Source: Brachionus koreanus (lineage: Eukaryota > Rotifera > Eurotatoria > Ploima > Brachionidae). Taken from it: DNA of 64,000 bases. The notes under the pieces were generated by a model, which was given only the letters and a program-made list of their open reading frames with translations, was not told the DNA's origin and made no database searches. A program made the translations under genes and the position numbers. Below, one piece after another: positions 11,591 to 22,075 of the stretch; position 1 is the first letter of the stretch, and every line of letters starts with the position of its first letter. The stretch covers positions 136,699 to 200,698 of the forward strand of contig PJRA01000508.1 of assembly GCA_016987375.1 (NCBI GenBank), written 5' to 3'.

Positions 11591-11591
11591 C

Positions 11592-11598
11592 TATATAA
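11592..11598 (+). promoter_or_regulatory. TATA box of the small secreted protein gene
   Basis: TATATAAG at 11592-11599 lies about 85 bp before the ATG. A start site about 30 bp downstream would give a short, uninterrupted 5' leader. Strong TATA boxes are typical of highly expressed, tissue-restricted secreted-protein genes. Confidence 0.65.
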
Positions 11599-11677
11599 GA
11601 AGAAGAAATATTAATATTTCATTAAAATTTCAAATCCAACACAAAAATCCTAAAGCAATTTTAAGCCAACATCAAAA

Positions 11678-12289
11678 ATGAGAACCTTTTTAGTTTTGTT
11701 GATTGCAAGCGCATTGCTAGTAGAAAATGTATATTCATGGCCATTGGCTTTAATGGGACCACTCGGTTTAGGTCTTGGTTTACCTTTGCCATTTTTGGGA
11801 ATGGGCTTAGGTTTCGGCTTAGGCTTCGGAAGAATTGGATTAAGAAGATTTGGACGTAGGAGATTTGGACGTGAAACTGAAGCTGTTGAAAGTCAAGCTA
11901 TCCCACCAGAAATGATGAACAAAACCCTATGTTCATATGAAAGTGATTTGAGAGTTTTGCAATGCGCCAGTATGACAAGCAGCTTTGATTGTCAAGTTGA
12001 AGAAAAATTGCCAGAATTGGGTAACGTAGAAATCAGATTGGCCGATATGGAATTTGTCCCAGCTAAGCCAAATAACTTTGATGTTATTAGAATTTTGTCA
12101 AGAGCATCAAGTGGTTTATTTTCTTTTATTCAACCAGGAACAACCAAACAAGTTACTTTGTCTCTTTTCCATTCTGAAAAAGTCAATCAACCAGGTTTGT
12201 TGGTCAAAGATGCTACTTGCTGGTCTCAAATTCAACGAGTTGTTTCGCAATCTGACCGAGATGATGTTGGTTTCGCTTTAGCTTTGTAA
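11678..12289 (+). CDS. Small secreted protein with Gly/Leu-rich segment and RRFGRRRFGR motif
   Basis: This is an intact single-exon frame of 203 residues with a signal peptide (MRTFLVLLIASALLVENVYS). It continues with a Gly-Leu-Pro-rich hydrophobic stretch (residues 21-51), then a basic segment with two FGR units (RRFGRRRFGRE, about residues 55-66), then a soluble domain of about 130 residues with four cysteines (CSYESDLRVLQC, DC, TCW). I do not recognise the family. The RF-G-R(R) pattern resembles processing and amidation sites of RFamide neuropeptides, but only two units are present and the rest looks like a structured secreted domain. A propeptide cleaved by a furin-like protease is an alternative. 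A TATA box (11592) and a polyadenylation signal (12408) frame the gene closely. Codon usage is noticeably less AT-biased than the surroundings, consistent with high expression. Confidence 0.85.
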   Translation: MRTFLVLLIASALLVENVYSWPLALMGPLGLGLGLPLPFLGMGLGFGLGFGRIGLRRFGRRRFGRETEAVESQAIPPEMMNKTLCSYESDLRVLQCASMTSSFDCQVEEKLPELGNVEIRLADMEFVPAKPNNFDVIRILSRASSGLFSFIQPGTTKQVTLSLFHSEKVNQPGLLVKDATCWSQIQRVVSQSDRDDVGFALAL

Positions 12290-12407
12290 TTTACAAACAA
12301 TTTGAATCGATTCAATTTTTTAGAATTTCAATTTTCGCGAATTTTAAAATTATAATTTTTAATCAAATATAAATTTTTAGTCTGATGTTTTTGTAATCGA
12401 ATATAAA

Positions 12408-12413
12408 AATAAA
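12408..12413 (+). terminator. Polyadenylation signal
   Basis: AATAAA lies 119 bp after the stop codon of the secreted-protein gene, followed by a T-rich stretch. It is the most plausible cleavage signal for that transcript. Confidence 0.6.
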
Positions 12414-13429
12414 ATTTTGAATATATTTTTGTTTTTTTTCTTCTAAACCCACAAAATAGATCAAAATAGTTTTTTTTTTTATTTTAATTTTAAAAATTTG
12501 AAGCAAAAGTAATAATATTAGGCTTATGAATTTATGAAATAAAAAAAAACGTGCTTTTCTTTAAAGTTAAATTTTAAAATAATATAGTATTCTTTTCTTT
12601 CGAATCAAGTGTTTTGTAATTTTTATTATTTCATTTAAAAAGTACTTGTCTTGAAATTAATGCATTTTAGTATATAAACTGTTCGATCTAATGAAATTTA
12701 AATTTTAATTTAAAAATTTTGATCTTGCTAAATTAAATTCGATTTAATCACTAGCAATTACTATAATTTTAATTAGCATCAAATGCTTTAAGAGCATTGC
12801 TTTCTTGGGTGCTTTTGACCTGTTTAAATATTTTGTCTAAAAAATAATTCAGGAAGAGTCTTTTGGTTGTTTTAATCAAATAACTTTGACTTGCATACTG
12901 GTATGCTTAGAATCATTTTAAATGATTGATAACTTTTTATCTTATGAAAAAAAGCCTAAGATTTAGTGACTTAATGATTAAAAATAGGTTTTTTTTTATA
13001 AATATTTCTTTTTTTGTTTTTTTTTTTGAGCTAGAATTATCTAACAAGTGAAATTGTTTCAAAGTATCTGAGTCACAGGGTTAAGCTTTTCGATTTCTCG
13101 TTAATAAAAAGATAGACAAGTTTCTGCTAGTTTAAATAAAAGTAAAAGCTTGAAAAACTTGCTTTCTGTGTCAAATTTATGCTATGGCAGAAAAAATAAC
13201 TATTTTTTTGAAAAAGAAGTGGCATCTATATTGACATGTATTTTTACGGATGATGATGCTGATATTGAATTATCTTTGGAGTTGCTTTAAATTAAGATTG
13301 AATATTGAATTACTTGCCAAATATACAGCATCATATGATTTTTAACTCGTTTGGAAAATTTTAATGGCAGTTGAGCTTTATTCTGAATTTGTTTAAATAT
13401 TCTTGATTTTTTGAATGGCTCAAAAATAA
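12414..13429. other. Spacer, no gene seen
   Basis: A/T-rich with short homopolymers. No open frame or known repeat was recognised. Confidence 0.45.
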
Positions 13430-13492
13430 AGCAAAGTAAAATTTTTTGATCATTTTTGAAAAATTAAATTTGATAAAACATTTTACTTTGCC
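13430..13492. mobile_element. Internally deleted copy of the 232-bp MITE
   Basis: GCAAAGTAAAA at the left and TTTTACTTTGCC at the right are the termini of the family defined at 40124-40355. TTTTGATCATTTTTGAAAAAT and the inner AAATTTGAT are retained, and the middle is missing. The flanking 8-mers (AAAAATAA and AAGAAAAA) are only loosely alike, so the target-site duplication is not convincing here. Confidence 0.7.
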
Positions 13493-15067
13493 AAGAAAAA
13501 AAAGCATGAACTTGAAAATTTCTCTGAAAATTGAGTCTAATATTAAATGTTACAATTTAAACATTTAAAAATTATTCAATTATATTACCATTAATGAATC
13601 CGAGAGTTTTACTATAACTAATTATTTTTTATTTTTAAAAATATTCTAATTAATTTTAGGATCCAAAAGTAGCAACGAGTAATTTTGAACAAAGCATTCT
13701 GAAACAAACTGAATTTCTTTGGGAGTTATTGGTTTAAAAATGAATCAAAATTGTTCATTTATTAAAAAGTTATTAAAGTTTTTCTGAATTGAATTGAGTA
13801 AATTGAAACCAATTCCACAAATCCTACTTTTTCCATTCTTAATAATTTAAATTATATATTTTTTTTTTGATCATATTTACTAAATAATTAATGAAATAAA
13901 TGATATTAAGAAGTTTTTAAAAAGAAAAATTATTCATCTTATTTAAAAATGACCATTTTCTGGTAGAATGGCTATAATAGATAATATTTATTAGGAAGAG
14001 CCTAAATCCTTTTAAAAGCTATGAAATTTATAGTTCTACTTTACATCTTACAATAGTCTCAATGCTAGTTTTTATGATTGGAAATAGATTAAGAAGAAAA
14101 ATTCTTTTTTTTTCAAAAAGCATTTAATTTAATTTTTAATTAGTAAGCAAATAATCCAGTCTATTATTGTTAATTTTTATTGTTGGCCTGATCAAACTGA
14201 GTACAAATAATCATTTCAAGTAATAAAACTGGTAATTCTTGAATACTTCAAAAATGCTAAAATGCCATTTTAAAGTTTCAACTGTTCTTTTTGAAATTAA
14301 AAATGAAACTAAGAATGTGTTCCCAAATGTGCAATCGTGACTCGAATGCGGCGAGTGAATAAAGCCGCATCATAAGGTATTGTTCATTTAATTCAATTGG
14401 AATTCATTGAGATTGTCTCCAACAGAGACACTTGTTCAATAACCGGTAAAAGTATTAAAACTAAAATGCAGGACACAAAAGATTTTTAAGATAAAGATTT
14501 GTGCAAAAATATTTTATTAATTTTTAATGTTTGATTAAGTTTGCTAATGAATTATCACTGGGACGCTCATTAGATTGCACAACGAATATTTTTTAAAATC
14601 ACGAAAGTTTAATTATAGTCTAATAGAATTTACTGGGTCAATAAATCCACATGACTTGCAAACCCACTTATTACAATTGTTCTAAATTTGCCTCTATCCA
14701 AGGTGAGTAGTAAAAATTAAAAGTGAAAAAATAACATACAGCAGGAGAACAACTAGATCGAGTAATCTAAATACCTGAACCAGCAATTAATTAATTCGGA
14801 GTTTATTTATACATTTTAACTTAATTGTCACCTTTTAGTAAATGACCCCTCAAGGCCTGATATGCTAAATTAATTGTTAAAGCTAAATAATACGCTAGTA
14901 AATATTCGACCAAAATAAAGTGAAAAGTGAAATGCTAGGACATAATTCAAGCGTGAAATTCAAAAGATCAAAGCTTTTTGTTGTTGTTACTTGAAAAAGT
15001 GATTTATGACAAGTAGCTACTAGTCTAGTTAGATAAGAATTTATGGTAATTAAAGACTTGCTCTTTT
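13493..15067. other. Spacer, no gene seen
   Basis: No coding signal. A small hairpin (ATGCGGC / GCCGCAT around about 14347-14371) and scattered moderately GC-rich patches are the only structure noted. Confidence 0.4.
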
Positions 15068-15408
15068 GATTGATTCGATTTGAGCAACAAAAAATAAAAA
15101 AAATAAAAAGAATGAGCTCTAAGCACTTAATTCCTATGTTTTCGTTTTCTACCTAAATTAAATTTAAATCTAATTCACTTTTATTGGCTTCGTGATTTAA
15201 ATTTTTGTTAATACTACTACAACTACTTTTACTACAACTGCTAATGCTACTAAGAGAACAATTAGATTTACAATTGCTACTTTTAATAATGCTAATACAA
15301 GTATTAGAAGAACTTTCGTTCACTACGAGACACATAAATATATTTTCTCGACTATTCTATTTATTTTAATGTGTTCATTGGTCTGATCGAATCTAGATTT
15401 TAATTAAT
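15068..15408. repeat. 340-bp repeat, copy 2
   Basis: Near-identical partner of 10381-10720 in the same orientation, 4.7 kb away, including the same 60-codon minus-strand frame. The different flanking sequence on both sides defines the repeat boundaries. Confidence 0.85.
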
Positions 15409-18400
15409 AAAACAATCTTTTAGTCAGCAACTCTTGAATTAAACAAGTTTTTAGCTTATCTACTTTTGATTGTAATAATTTCAAAAAAAAATAAATAATT
15501 TTTTTTTAAAATACTTCTTATTTATTTTTAAATGAAGTTTGTCCCAAGTTTAGAAATGGTTTTTGTATCTGTTTAACTTTATTTCAGAAATTTTTAGAAT
15601 TTCCTTATTTTTATTTAAGAAAAAAATATATGAAAATTTTTTTTCATTATTTTTTAATATTAAAGTGTTTTTTTTTTAAATAAATGTTCTATAATTTGTT
15701 TGAGTTAGATTAATTGTTTTATTTAATAAAAAGTTTAATTAACGAAATGTACTAGAAAATAAAGAATAGAAACAATAGTAGATTGTTAATTAATACAAAT
15801 ACATATTCTTTTAAAAATTAAATTTCTTAAAAGTTATTAAACTTTTTTTGTTAGTAAAATAGAAAAAATGCTATTTGTTTACGGCACGTCAAAAAGCTGA
15901 ACTTGTATTTGTTTAGGCAAGTTGTTCATATTTGATTTTTTTCCATTTAAACTTGAAAAATCAAATATCATTTAAATTTCATAAAACCTGATTAGAAAGA
16001 GTTAAATATTTTTGACATTTTCAAGCATACAAAAGAAAAAACACTATCTCAATTTGGTTTCAATCAAAAAAATTTTTTTTTAAATTTATGTACTGATAAT
16101 TTAGCACATGTAAGATTAGTTTTCAAGTCTGTAATTAAAGAAGACGACTTGATTATTTCAAATAATTAATTTAAAAATACCCAAATTTAAGTTATGATTT
16201 GTAACAATAAATTCAATTTAATAAATTGGCTAATTAGTTGATATGAATTTATCACGTAGCAAAATTATTTCAATCCTCAAATTTCTTCAATGCTTTTTTA
16301 TGACAATTTTTTTATAATCTTCATAATGACGTTTAAGTCATTTCGGAATCAGTTTGAACAATACATTCTTAGACGAAAAAATTTCGTCATTTTTCACTAA
16401 TGACAGATTATTTTACACCTTTGCTACTTGACGACCCATTTTTCAAACAAAAATCAAATTAAATTTGTGTCTAATAAGACACACAATTAAATAGATAAAT
16501 CAAGTTTAATTGGTTAGTATTGGCCCAGTAAAGTTTACCAAATTGTTCGCATCAAGGCTTCACTTATTCATAATTGTTTTTCTATCAATAGAACCAATAA
16601 GATAGATCAAAAATGTCTATACAGAAAGAAAAAAATGTTTTTACTAAAATTGAGTGTGTCCAATTCGGCTTTGAACATTTGCTCTTGAAGTGGACATCGA
16701 ATTAGAAATTTGTTCTTTTTGTGATTTGTTTTTCTATGTGAGAACAATAAAAAAAATCTAATTGGCATATTTTTATTTTTTGCTAAAGCAAAGATTTATT
16801 CTAATTCTAATTATTCGAAAAACAATCAAACAAGTAAAGATCAATTAAAAACCAAGAAAGAGAGAAAAAGAGCGAGTGAATAAGAAAAAGAAAAAGCAAA
16901 CTCAATTAAAATTCTTGAACGTAAACGATACGCTTGTAGGAGAAATTCGAATAAATTAGTTAACCGAGTGGTATTGAAACTTAATTAATGATAGAAATCG
17001 TGTGTTATTTGTATTTGTCAAACAAAACGAATAGGAAAATAAAAAAAAAAGAATATTTTTTCTTTCTCCTTCTCCTTCTCCTTCTCTCTCTCTCACTCAC
17101 TCTTGCTCTTTTTTTATTTTATTAAAAATCAAAATGATAATAGCAAGTTGAATTTTGAATTTTGTGTCTTCATTAAATCGTGTATATATTTCTTAATAAA
17201 TTTATTTTTAATATTTACCTTTATTATTAAAATATGCTAATTTTTTTTTTCTAAAGGTAATTAAGCAAAAATTCTAATTAAATTTTCTTGCTTATCTGTC
17301 CATCAATATAGCTAGTTATTATTTGAGCTAGAGATTAGTGATTAGTCTACGGAATGCTAGCTGCACATGTTGTGTAACAACAAATAAGTATTTAGAAAGA
17401 GAAAGAGAGAAGGACAGAAGAATGCTTTAATTTGTGAGTCAGCCGAGTCGAGGTCTGTGTTTGACTCGGACCTCGCTTTTCATCTTTGTCTTGGCAAACA
17501 AATAACTTGACATTTTAACAAACAAAATCTTATTTAATCTTTAACTCAGGTATTTTTGTGTTAGGCTGGATTAGATTAAAATTAATTTAAATTATGCTCT
17601 CTTTGAGCGAGTGTGTGTGTGTGTGTGTTGGTAAAGTTCATTTGTGATTTTGCAATGATATTAAAATTAAATTTTTCGAGTAATAACCAAGATTAAGAAT
17701 CAAACGAGTCGAGTAGATTAGTAGGCCAAATATTAGGACCTAGCTAATTGTGTCTAATTATATGCCAGAGGGATCAGATGAACATTGGCCAGCAAACAAA
17801 TTGGCCAAGCTAATCAGCCGTTTGTTTGTATAGCTGATTAATTTAAATTTTATGTTGAGAACAAGTTCTCGAGTCTTGATTGATTCGTGAGATCAGATCT
17901 CTCAGGTGATCTCGACTCTCTTGTTTACACAAGGGTTAGATAACTGACAATTGCAATCAATTTTTGTTTTTATAAGTCACTGGCATTTCAGGAAGGATTT
18001 AATCAATTTGTTTTTCTATCCGGCCAAATTGCTAGTTCTCATCCAATTCTGTGTCCACTAGTGAAAAATATTCCGAATGTTTAAGTACGGATTAAGCCCC
18101 CTCCACAACACACATACACACATTCACAATAATAAATATAAACAAACTAAATAGGAATTTTATTTTATCGAACAAAAGATAGTGCATATATATTCTTGGT
18201 GACAATTTAGTTAAAGAATTTATTTTTATTGTTACAAGTGAAATATTTTAATCATTAATCGTTTTGTTGTCGACCAAGGCTCAGATTAGACTTGAAACGA
18301 TAAGCTCTTTCTTTTTTTCCTCTCTCTCTCTCTCCCTCTTTTTTTTTCTATTATTTTTCTCTAGCTATCTTATCACAACAACTGACCATGATTTGACAAA

Positions 18401-18775
18401 AATAGGACAAAGCAAATTTTTTGATTGACTAAAAAGATTTTTCTATTTTTGAATTCAATTGGACGTTTGCTCTAAATTGCTCTAATTAGTCAACTCATTT
18501 AAAGAGAATACTAATAAAGAAACTAAAACCAATCATATTTAAGTTAGTGATTTAGACTCCGAAACAAAATATAAAAACCAATCAACACATAAAGCAAAAA
18601 GCTCTTTTTTTTTTCTCTTTTTTTAATTTTTTGCTATTTCGAAAAAAAAAATAAAAACCTAATTTTACCTTTTTAGTTTTTTTTTTTGGTTATTGTTATT
18701 GTGTGCTCAAGTTAACAATTTAATTTGTTTAGATAACTTGTGTGATTGAATTGGATATATATTTATGAAGCAAAA
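15409..18775 (+). promoter_or_regulatory. Long upstream region of the tailless/TLX gene
   Basis: No gene was found in these 3.4 kb. From about 16700 onward the sequence changes character. It gains G+C and contains pyrimidine-rich tracts (17056-17105, 18309-18360), a (GT)n run (17611-17629), purine-rich AGAGAAAGAG blocks and several inverted-repeat groups (17443-17475, 17793-17840, 17889-17913). GGATTA-type homeodomain sites, as at 17565, are present. Developmental regulators such as tailless usually have extended cis-regulatory DNA, so this is a plausible enhancer and 5' UTR region. No start site could be fixed. A TTTAG just before 18733 might be a 5' UTR splice acceptor. Confidence 0.45.
17443..17475. 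other. Interleaved complementary segments (pseudoknot-capable)
   Basis: In order: CCGAGTC, CGAGGTC, GACTCGG, GACCTCG. Segments 1 and 3 pair, and segments 2 and 4 pair, giving an A-B-A'-B' order. This is compatible with a pseudoknot if transcribed, or with alternative hairpins. The 17793-17840 segment shows the same order. Confidence 0.4.
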
Positions 18776-20727
18776 ATGGTCGGCAGTACTAGTTTAAATA
18801 GTGGCAGTCATCATCATCATCACCATCATACACATAGTGGCAGTAGTAGCAGCAATCATTCGTACACGCCGTCAAGTCGAATATTGACCGACGTGCCATG
18901 CAAAGTGTGTCACGACAATTCGAGCGGCAAGCATTACGGCATATTTGCGTGTGACGGATGTGCTGGCTTTTTCAAGCGTTCGATCCGTCGCAACAGACAG
19001 TATGTATGCAAGAACAAGGGCCATGGCGGCTGCCAAGTGGACAAAACCCATCGTAATCAGTGTAGGGCCTGTCGTCTGAAAAAATGCGTCGAGGCAGGCA
19101 TGAACCGGGACGGTAAGTGTCGCATATAGCCTTTTCAATTTGTCTAGTTTAAACCAGCAAAATTTTTTTTAAAGAAAAAAAAAATAATTATGAACAGATA
19201 AGCCGGAAATGATCTCTTAAACAAATTGTATAATCTTTATCCTTAGAAAAAAATTTTATACACATTTTATTTAGAATCATGCATGCATAGTTTGGCATGT
19301 CAGTTAAGATCAATTTGTACTAATTCACATGTAAATCTTAATAGATACTATTTGTCAAATAAATAAAATATTTTTTTTTTTTTCATTCTATTTCAATATG
19401 AACAATTCCGGATATTTACATTTATTTATCTCTTATATTTTATTTTGCATTATCACGATCTAATTAAATTCTAATTAAATAGCTGTGCAGCATGAGCGAG
19501 GTCCGCGCAATTCGACCATACGTCGACAAATGGCCATACTAATGAAAGAATCAAACGACATACTCTCAAGTGTGTACAGAACATCGCCTGCTCTATTCCA
19601 GCGATTCATGCCTCCAGTTAACTTGCATCAGGCCGCAGCTCTGTCGCTGCAAATGCCTGGCTCGTCATCAAATGCTTTTAATTTTCAAAATTTTCCAACT
19701 CAGTCTACACAACACGAGCTAAACTCATCTGACTCTAGTACACCACCATCGTTGTCTCCGACACAGTCCGATCAGCATCAAACATCACCATCTAACCAGC
19801 AATCGTCACCAGTCGAGTACACTGTACCTACGCCGGTACGTTCGCCTTTACACGTGCCAACACAGCCAAAGCTATCATACGACATCAGCAACTTTATTAG
19901 CAGTCCTGAAACTGTGTGCGAAACAGCCGCTAGACTTTTGTTTATGTGTGTCCGCTGGGCAAAGAGCATACCTTCGTTTGTCAATCTAGACATGTCAGAT
20001 CAAGTATGTTTATGTTATTTTTTTTGGCTAAATAGAGACCTCATTTTCACTTGAGAGTTGTTATGCAATATATTCTAAGGTCTATTAACAACGCTCAAGT
20101 GAATAAATAGAATTCGAATTTGTTTGATTGATTGATTTTAATTTATTATTCTAGCTGTCATTGTTGGAAGAGAGTTGGCGAGATATATTCATTTTATCAG
20201 CAGCTCAATATCAATTGTCGATTGACATGGGACCGTTGATGAGCTATGCTGGACTTACGCCAGATCAGTGCGAGTCTGACAAATTGTTCAAAATTATGAC
20301 TGAGATTAAAAATTTACAAGATGTTATACTCAAGTTCAAGCAGGCACAAGTGGATGCGACTGAATACGCGTGTCTCAAGGCGGTCAGCTTGTTCAAGACC
20401 AGCGAGATGTCGTCGTCCAATTCGTCCACCTCGACTCTGGACTCGAGTGGCTCGAGGCCTGGTACGCCTAGCGACAAGTCCAATCAGCTAAAGGACTTGA
20501 GTCAAATACAAACTATTCAAGAGCAAACTCAGGTGACTTTAAGCAAATACGAAACTCAAATGTATCCGACTCAGCCTTTCAGATTCGGCAAATTGCTAAT
20601 TCTATTGCCAATGCTTAAAAGTGTAAGCACACAAACAATCGAAGAGGTTTTTTTCAAAAAGACTATTGGAAACATATCAATCGATAGGGTTATTTTAGAC
20701 ATGTACAAATCTCAAGTTACTCATTAA
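18776..20727 (+). CDS. NR2E1: Tailless/TLX-type orphan nuclear receptor (NR2E1), 3 exons
   Basis: Exons are 18776-19112, 19483-20003 and 20155-20727, joining to one frame of 476 codons. The product is a nuclear transcription factor that usually represses neural and anterior patterning targets. The zinc-finger DNA-binding domain has the NR2E-type P-box [11 protein letters not shown], followed by [14 protein letters not shown]. The first intron falls directly after MNRD and the next exon opens [16 protein letters not shown], the tailless-specific continuation. The ligand-binding domain spans the exon 2/3 junction (SDQ / [14 protein letters not shown]) and ends [18 protein letters not shown], close to vertebrate TLX. 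Oddities are a His-rich N-terminus (seven consecutive His), a Ser/Gln/Pro-rich hinge, and an insertion of about 30 residues rich in Ser/Thr after [11 protein letters not shown]. An in-frame TTG lies upstream, but the ATG at 18776 is the first in-frame ATG. Confidence 0.96.
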
Positions 20728-21639
20728 AAATGTGTTTTTATTTTTTTTTTTATCTTTTTTATTTTTTTTCAACCGAATCGTTTCGTTTTCTTTTTTTTTC
20801 TAATTAATTCTGAAGTTTAAATTTTATTTTATTATTTTTTCTTTATTATGTATCCTTTCACTTTTTAAAATTCACCTGAATTTTATGATGAACAACAAAA
20901 TTTAATTTTGTTTCAATTAGTTCTATTTTTCTCTCTCTCTCTTTTACTTCTATTGTTTGCAAGTTTTTATTGTTTAGGAAAATATTTAATTTTTATTTCA
21001 TTTTCATTTTTTTTCTTTCTTTTTTTTTTGCATACAATTTTTTTTTCTTCTTAAATAAAAATAAAATCACAAATATTTAAAAATAAATTAACTTTTAATT
21101 TTGAAAAATACACCTATTTCAATAGTATTTCTAGGGATTTGTTTTTAAAGCTAAAAAGTCTACCCAAAAATCAAAAAACAAGTCTGTTGTTTTTTTTTTG
21201 TGATTGGATCGTTTTATTATAAAAAGCTAAATTAATATATTCGTATCAACAATTGGTTGTTTTTTAATTACACACATGGTAATTGAATTATTTTTCATCA
21301 ATTATTTATTATTCCTAGTTTATTTCGAATAACTCTAATTTTAAATTTCTAAATTAATTTTTAATTATAAGACTGCATTGAATTTAATGCTCATAATTAG
21401 CTTTAATTTTCTGGCTTGTTATTCTTTTAATATTCAAATTCAAATTTTCTTGGAAAAAAGTACCTGAATCCAGTAAAAGAAAAGGAAGCTTAATCAAAAA
21501 TACGAGAAAAATGTCTTATGTAAAGAAAGCACAAGTCTAAAAAGATCTTAGAGGCGACAGATGTTTAAAATAGTAAATAGTCATTTTAAAATTAATTTGG
21601 TAAAACACAATTAATTACGAAAATCTCATTGACCAATTT
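20728..21639. other. 3' UTR of the nuclear receptor and spacer
   Basis: Very T-rich sequence after the stop codon; an AATAAAAATAAAA block near 21054 is a plausible polyadenylation region. No gene seen. Confidence 0.45.
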
Positions 21640-22075
21640 AGTACTTTTACAAAAAAGTAGAAGGATCGAGTGTTCAAATCCATTGAGAGTAGAAAAATCT
21701 ACAAAATACCTTGCAGTATGTTAAGCTTTCAATTAAAAAAAATGGGTGACCAGTTTCTACCAGATCAACTTATTGCAATAACCTGTGTGTCAGATCGGAA
21801 CCGTTGCTCAAAAAAGGTACTAGAAAAGGATATAATTCTCTCTTCATTATCAATGGACAATTATAATGCATCAAAAGACTTGTGCCTAAACAACGAAGTG
21901 TTTGGAAAAATTTTATCGTAAATAAATATCTTTGATTGTATTGACCGGTTTCCACTGGGTAAAATTTTCAGTATAGATGATCAACTCGATGCAGTAGCCT
22001 CTGTGTCAGATCGGAGCTGTTGCTCAAAAGGTACTTGAAAAGAAGATGAGCTCCTCCCCACTATCCACTAGAATA
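21640..22075 (+). mobile_element. Composite SINE-like element with tRNA-type B box
   Basis: GTGTTCAAATCC at about 21670 resembles a tRNA-derived RNA polymerase III B box. The following sequence (TTGAGAGTAGAAAAATCT, then ACAAAATACC) matches the element at the right window edge (63950-64000). A 3' module, GTCAGATCGGARC-GTTGCTCAAAA-GGTACT-GAAAA, occurs twice (about 21789 and 21995), so this copy is an internally duplicated or dimeric SINE. It ends in a run of AATAATAATA near 22115. The 83-codon frame across it is incidental. Confidence 0.65.
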
